A stretch of 32,361 nucleotides of DNA from a virus. This document shows, one piece after another, positions 30,144 through 32,361 of this stretch. Each line of letters opens with the position of its first letter. Position 1 is the first letter of the stretch. The translations under genes were made by a program, and so were the position numbers. The stretch lies in IMG/VR virus record IMGVR_UViG_3300043773_000634, positions 1 through 32,361 of that record; one strand, given 5' to 3'. The notes beneath the pieces are model-generated. The model was given only the letters and a program-made list of their open reading frames with translations. It made no database searches and had not been told where the DNA came from.

Positions 30144-30153
30144 ATAGTTTTTT

Positions 30154-30366
30154 TTATTCTTCTGCTACCCATGCGGATAAAAGCATTGATTCAATCAGAC
30201 CTATTATACATCCAAAACCAATAAACCCTATCCTTTGATCTTCTGTCCAATCTGCTGGTGAAAATGTTAGTGTAACAAATGAAACCATCAGGTAAGCAAT
30301 GGTATTCCAAATAAAAAATACCGCAACAAATGTTGCTACAATTTGAATTAGTTTTTTCTTTCTCAT
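30154..30366 (-). CDS. Two-helix membrane protein
   Basis: This 70-residue protein starts with a basic cluster (MRKKK) and has two transmembrane segments, at about 6-30 (VATFVAVFFIWNTIAYLMV) and 46-66 (IGFIGFGCIIGLIESMLL). The stretch between is acidic and would be periplasmic. It is the last gene of the early minus-strand operon before a hairpin, coupled to the gene before it by ATGA. No family is assigned. Confidence 0.6.
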   Translation of the reverse strand: MRKKKLIQIVATFVAVFFIWNTIAYLMVSFVTLTFSPADWTEDQRIGFIGFGCIIGLIESMLLSAWVAEE

Positions 30367-30506
30367 AGCTTTAGTTTATTAATCCACTCCCGTTGCTGCG
30401 GTTTGAGTGCTTTCGAGTTGCGAATCAGTTTAAGGTAGTCAAGTGGTATCATCGAAAGATGAACGCCTGTGTACTTACCGAAGTGTAGGTAGAGTGGGTT
30501 GGTCAT
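30363..30506 (-). CDS. DUF3820-like small protein (47 aa)
   Basis: This 47-residue protein starts at the ATG at 30506 (MTNPLYLHFGKYTGVHLSM). An in-frame ATG at 30518 would add four residues. The HFGKYTGVHLSMIPLDYLKL segment matches the DUF3820 / exonuclease X C-terminal-like pattern (FGKYKG..i.diP.dYL.wl). The family is found alone in many phages and attached to exonucleases, with no known function. Its TGA overlaps the next ATG, and its own ATG overlaps the stop of the short CxxC frame before it. Confidence 0.65.
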   Translation of the reverse strand: MTNPLYLHFGKYTGVHLSMIPLDYLKLIRNSKALKPQQREWINKLKL

Positions 30507-30613
30507 GGGAACTTCCATTTTAAATAATTTACCACCGAAGACCAGTTATCGCCTAACGTCATTTTCACTGGTTCGGGAATGCTCTCCTTGCGGCATATTA
30601 GGCATCCTCTGTG
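30503..30613 (-). CDS. Possible CxxC micro-protein without ATG start
   Basis: Between the nuclease gene and the DUF3820-like gene, an open frame reads through CLICRKESIPEPVKMTLGDN and on to YLKWKFP, ending in a TGA that overlaps the next ATG. The CxxC, the sensible composition and the perfect ATGA junction suggest a translated small zinc-binding protein. However, no ATG exists before the cysteines. The first in-frame ATG gives only about 19 residues (MTLGDNWSS...). The open frame begins after a TAA, inside the 3' end of the nuclease gene. A non-standard start or a broken gene are both possible. Confidence 0.35.
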   Translation of the reverse strand, partial: HRGCLICRKESIPEPVKMTLGDNWSSVVNYLKWKFP

Positions 30614-31101
30614 GTAAACTTATTCTTAATAATATCCACCACCTCAACAATATCACTGAACTTCTTCACGATGAAGTATAGCCCATCGGCTTGTTGAATG
30701 GCTTGTTGGTATTGTTTCTGATGGTTGCTTTGTTTGTCCTTGCCGTACTTGATTTCAATCTTAAGCGCGATACCAACACGCACACCGTTGATGGTCACGG
30801 GGAATGTGCAAGATATATCAGCAGAGCCTTTCTTACCTGATGACGGTATGCGTTTCTGCTCACGTATCATTCGGTTGCCGAAGATGTCTGTTGTCTTGCG
30901 TTTGATTTCAATTACGCGACCTTCAACTGATATACGCTCGGCCTGTGCGTTGTGGTATTGCAGGTACGCTATTACAGCTTTGGTTAGTTCGTTGGTAGAT
31001 GTTTCCTTAAACTTCGCAGGTGGCACAGCATGAGCAGGAACGGAAGGATGTTCTAGTCGCTTCCATTCTGTCATGATCTTGTTAAACTCAGGCAGGGTCA
31101 T
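30598..31101 (-). CDS. PD-(D/E)XK (VRR-NUC-like) endonuclease
   Basis: This is a 167-residue protein. The C-terminal half has GSADISCTF, then a strand VGIALKIEIKYGKDKQSNHQ with the E-x-K pair, and QKQYQQAIQQADGLYFIVKK with the late glutamine helix. These are the parts of a PD-(D/E)XK nuclease as in VRR-NUC and Holliday-junction-resolvase-like phage enzymes. The N-terminal half has a helical LTKAVIAYLQYHNAQAERIS segment that starts the same fold. It would cut phage replication or recombination intermediates. It overlaps the HTH gene before it by 14 bases. Confidence 0.75.
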   Translation of the reverse strand: MTLPEFNKIMTEWKRLEHPSVPAHAVPPAKFKETSTNELTKAVIAYLQYHNAQAERISVEGRVIEIKRKTTDIFGNRMIREQKRIPSSGKKGSADISCTFPVTINGVRVGIALKIEIKYGKDKQSNHQKQYQQAIQQADGLYFIVKKFSDIVEVVDIIKNKFTTEDA

Positions 31102-31288
31102 TGATATACCGATTAATCATCATAATCAAATCCAAGTCCTTCGAGCCTTTCTTGAACTTATTGACCTGATGGTAAGGAATGTTAAGGTCACGGCACATTT
31201 GGGATAGGCTAACGCCTTTCTTCTTGCAGCCTTGCACGATGTCCTTGAACACCTGTGCCGTTCCTTCGGTTTGCGGTTGTAGTGGCAT
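31088..31288 (-). CDS. HTH (Cro/C1-like) DNA-binding protein
   Basis: This 66-residue protein starts with MPLQPQTEG at an ATG that shares a base with the preceding TAA (TAATG). The HTH is VSLSQMCRDLNIPYHQVNKF followed by KKGSKDLDLIMMI, a Cro/C1-type pattern. It is probably a regulator of the early region or a replication helper. An operator-like dyad lies in the divergent region upstream (31697-31711). Confidence 0.65.
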   Translation of the reverse strand: MPLQPQTEGTAQVFKDIVQGCKKKGVSLSQMCRDLNIPYHQVNKFKKGSKDLDLIMMINRYINDPA

Positions 31289-31614
31289 TACCAAGGCAGG
31301 TCTTCTTTGTTGTCGTTCATTACCTCAGCATCCTGCACCTCAACATCATGGTTAATCTTCCAGCCATTGAGCGATGTCATGACGCCTTCTTTGTCGTTCT
31401 TGCTCCAATAGCGTCCACGGAGGTTGATGTCTATGGTTACGATGTCACCCTCTTTGAACGGGTTAAGCAGTTCGCATTTGTCTTGCGTGAACTCCACCTC
31501 GAAGGTGTTAGGGTATTGCCCTTCTGTTTCTTGCAGCCATACTTTACGGTTACGGAACTTGTCCGTCACTTGCTGCGCTGCGAATAGTCGCGTGATTTTT
31601 CCTTTGATTTGCAT
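31288..31614 (-). CDS. DUF3127-type OB-fold protein (SSB-like)
   Basis: This 108-residue protein matches the DUF3127 pattern, known mostly from Bacteroidota: MQIKGKITRLFAAQQVTDKF, then FEVEFTQDKCELLNPFKEGD, IVTIDINLRGRYWSKND and SLNGWKI. The fold is an OB barrel and the family is thought to bind single-stranded DNA. The acidic end (EVQDAEVMNDNKEDLPW) is like an SSB tail. The start at 31614 is chosen because MQIKGKI is the family's usual N-terminus. A reading from 31674 adds 20 residues of no similarity. It is the first gene of the early minus-strand operon. Confidence 0.8.
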   Translation of the reverse strand: MQIKGKITRLFAAQQVTDKFRNRKVWLQETEGQYPNTFEVEFTQDKCELLNPFKEGDIVTIDINLRGRYWSKNDKEGVMTSLNGWKINHDVEVQDAEVMNDNKEDLPW

Positions 31615-31696
31615 ATTTAGATTATTAAGTAACTGAATTAAACGGCCAAGGCGGTTAGCCCTGACCGTTCCCATGCTGGTGTTGAAAAGAACGGGT

Positions 31697-31711
31697 GTTG
31701 ATTAAATCAAC
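31697..31711. promoter_or_regulatory. Operator-like dyad in divergent early promoter region
   Basis: GTTGATTAAATCAAC is a perfect 7+1+7 dyad in the 185-base divergent gap between the DUF3127 gene (minus) and the early plus operon. It lies about 40 bases upstream of the plus-strand promoter. Nothing else in the gap looks coding. The HTH protein encoded nearby is a candidate binder. Confidence 0.45.
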
Positions 31712-31749
31712 GATGCAATACTACGGCAAAAAAAATTAATATCCAAATA

Positions 31750-31778
31750 TTTGTTTAAATAATTTTTTGCTATATTTG
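31750..31778 (+). promoter_or_regulatory. Bacteroidota-type promoter of the plus-strand early operon
   Basis: TTTG at 31750-31753 and TATATTTG at 31771-31778 match the -33 and -7 (TAnnTTTG) elements with a 17-base spacer. Transcription would start near 31785, about 15 bases before the ATG at 31800. The surrounding sequence is strongly AT-rich. Confidence 0.65.
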
Positions 31779-31799
31779 CTGAAATTAAAACAGAGAACT

Positions 31800-32006
31800 A
31801 TGAAAAACTACTTAGCGTTTTACGGATACAATTATTACCCAGCTGGCGGTATGGATGATTTTATTGGTGACTATGACACCAAAGAAGAAGCAATACAGGC
31901 TATTGAAGAAGCGCACAAAAAAGACCTTCCTGATGACGAAACATGGAACTGGGTTTGGGCTAATGTTTGGAGCATTAAAGACAGAGAAAAAGTATTTAGT
32001 AAATAA
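31800..32006 (+). CDS. Small acidic hypothetical protein
   Basis: This 68-residue protein starts at ATG 31800, just after the promoter. The sequence is KNYLAFYGYNYYPAGGMDDF, then GDYDTKEEAIQAIEEAHKK and a Trp-rich NWVWANVW. The 'YGY.YYP.GGMDDF.GdfdT.eEA' pattern recurs in small phage and plasmid proteins of unknown function. The ORF could extend upstream to a TTG at 31767, but that lies inside the promoter. It is the first gene of the rightward early operon. Confidence 0.7.
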   Translation: MKNYLAFYGYNYYPAGGMDDFIGDYDTKEEAIQAIEEAHKKDLPDDETWNWVWANVWSIKDREKVFSK

Positions 32007-32021
32007 CAAATAAAAAAAGAT

Positions 32022-32361
32022 ATGGAACACCTACCCACAACAATCGACACTGGCTTAATGCAAAGCCTAGAGCAGTTTAACAAGACATTACAAACACCGC
32101 CCGACCCAAAGACCTTGCAGAAAACACCTGATGGCAAGGCTGAGTACTTACCTATTGACTTCGTGGAGAATCAATTAAGGGAAGACTTCGGAGGATTAGT
32201 TCAATTCATTATCGTATCCGAACGCAGGGAATTGAACGAATACATCGTGGTAGCACGAATTAAAATCTTCCATCCTATTGCGCGTACTTGGATGGAGTAT
32301 GACGGTATTGGGGCTGCGCAGATCACACAAAACAGAGTGCCAGTATTGGACGAACAAGGTA
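32022..32361 (+). CDS. Rad52-like single-strand annealing protein (3' partial)
   Basis: The frame is open from ATG 32022 to the window end (113 codons, no stop). After a polar N-terminus it has AEYLPIDFVENQLREDFGG, then LNEYIVVARIKIFHPIARTW and MEYDGIGAAQITQ. This order (helix with N..L...FG, a strand, then a V.V...I hairpin and a G.G.A motif) is that of Rad52-like phage annealing proteins used in recombination. The helix-hairpin and GxGAA loop are the strongest points. The C-terminus is missing, so Erf or RecT-type alternatives cannot be ruled out. Confidence 0.6.
   Translation, partial: MEHLPTTIDTGLMQSLEQFNKTLQTPPDPKTLQKTPDGKAEYLPIDFVENQLREDFGGLVQFIIVSERRELNEYIVVARIKIFHPIARTWMEYDGIGAAQITQNRVPVLDEQG

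Noticed and set aside
1-32361. tRNA genes and integrase
   Set aside because: No clover-leaf-like sequence with TTCRANNC T-arm and no tyrosine or serine recombinase motif was recognised while reading the window, so temperate lifestyle cannot be claimed.

Overview
The window is a piece of a tailed, long-tailed (siphovirus-like) bacteriophage or prophage of a Bacteroidota host. Phage origin is shown by a packaging pair (TerS/TerL), portal, HK97-fold-like capsid protein, tail tube, tape measure, tail-tip proteins and an endolysin/holin/spanin lysis set. The host group is inferred from two promoters of the Bacteroidota type (TTG or TTTG, 17-20 nt, TAnnTTTG), weak Shine-Dalgarno sequences, a DUF3127-type OB-fold protein, and protein families resembling those of Bacteroidota phages. 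No integrase, tRNA, rRNA or CRISPR array was seen.

Layout. (1) Positions 1-4093, plus strand: accessory genes, including a two-HTH protein and two orphan DNA methyltransferases. The stretch from about 1260 to 3600 is more AT-rich than its surroundings. It is divided by three attC-like imperfect inverted repeats and one half-site, so that each gene looks like an integron gene cassette. (2) 4048-6822, minus: lysis module (CHAP endolysin, holin, unimolecular spanin), a DUF3310-like protein, a DnaQ/RNase H-fold exonuclease with zinc ribbon, and small membrane or structural proteins. (3) 6819-12916, minus: head and neck genes in transcription order protease-scaffold, major capsid, tail tube, small structural protein, portal, connector, and a neck/tail protein carrying an Lcl/DUF1566-like domain. 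(4) 12973-14290, plus: two related genes, probably tail-assembly chaperones, facing against the structural operons. (5) 14238-16378, minus: three GT-A glycosyltransferases and one small gene. (6) 16375-25692, minus: tail-completion-like protein, tape measure, minor tail proteins, large tail-tip protein, TerL, TerS. (7) 25692-27005, minus: small lipoprotein, small hypothetical, sigma-like regulator, cysteine-containing small protein, membrane protein. (8) 27006-27409: 404 bp non-coding region packed with TGCAAC(C) words, the best candidate for a replication origin or operator array. (9) 27410-27601, plus: AT-hook/NUMOD1-like protein. (10) 27615-31614, minus: primase-polymerase/helicase, small proteins, PD-(D/E)XK nuclease, HTH protein and DUF3127 protein. 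(11) 31750 to the end, plus: an opposing early operon from a clear Bacteroidota promoter, ending in a truncated Rad52-like annealing protein.

Most minus-strand genes overlap by 1-50 bases (ATGA or TAATG junctions), so they form a few long, translationally coupled operons. Several genes shorter than 60 codons (25692-25838, 29789-29938, 30363-30506) were found by reading these junctions. The two most interesting signals are the cassette-like array carrying two methyltransferases inside a phage, and the TGCAACC array next to the replication gene.
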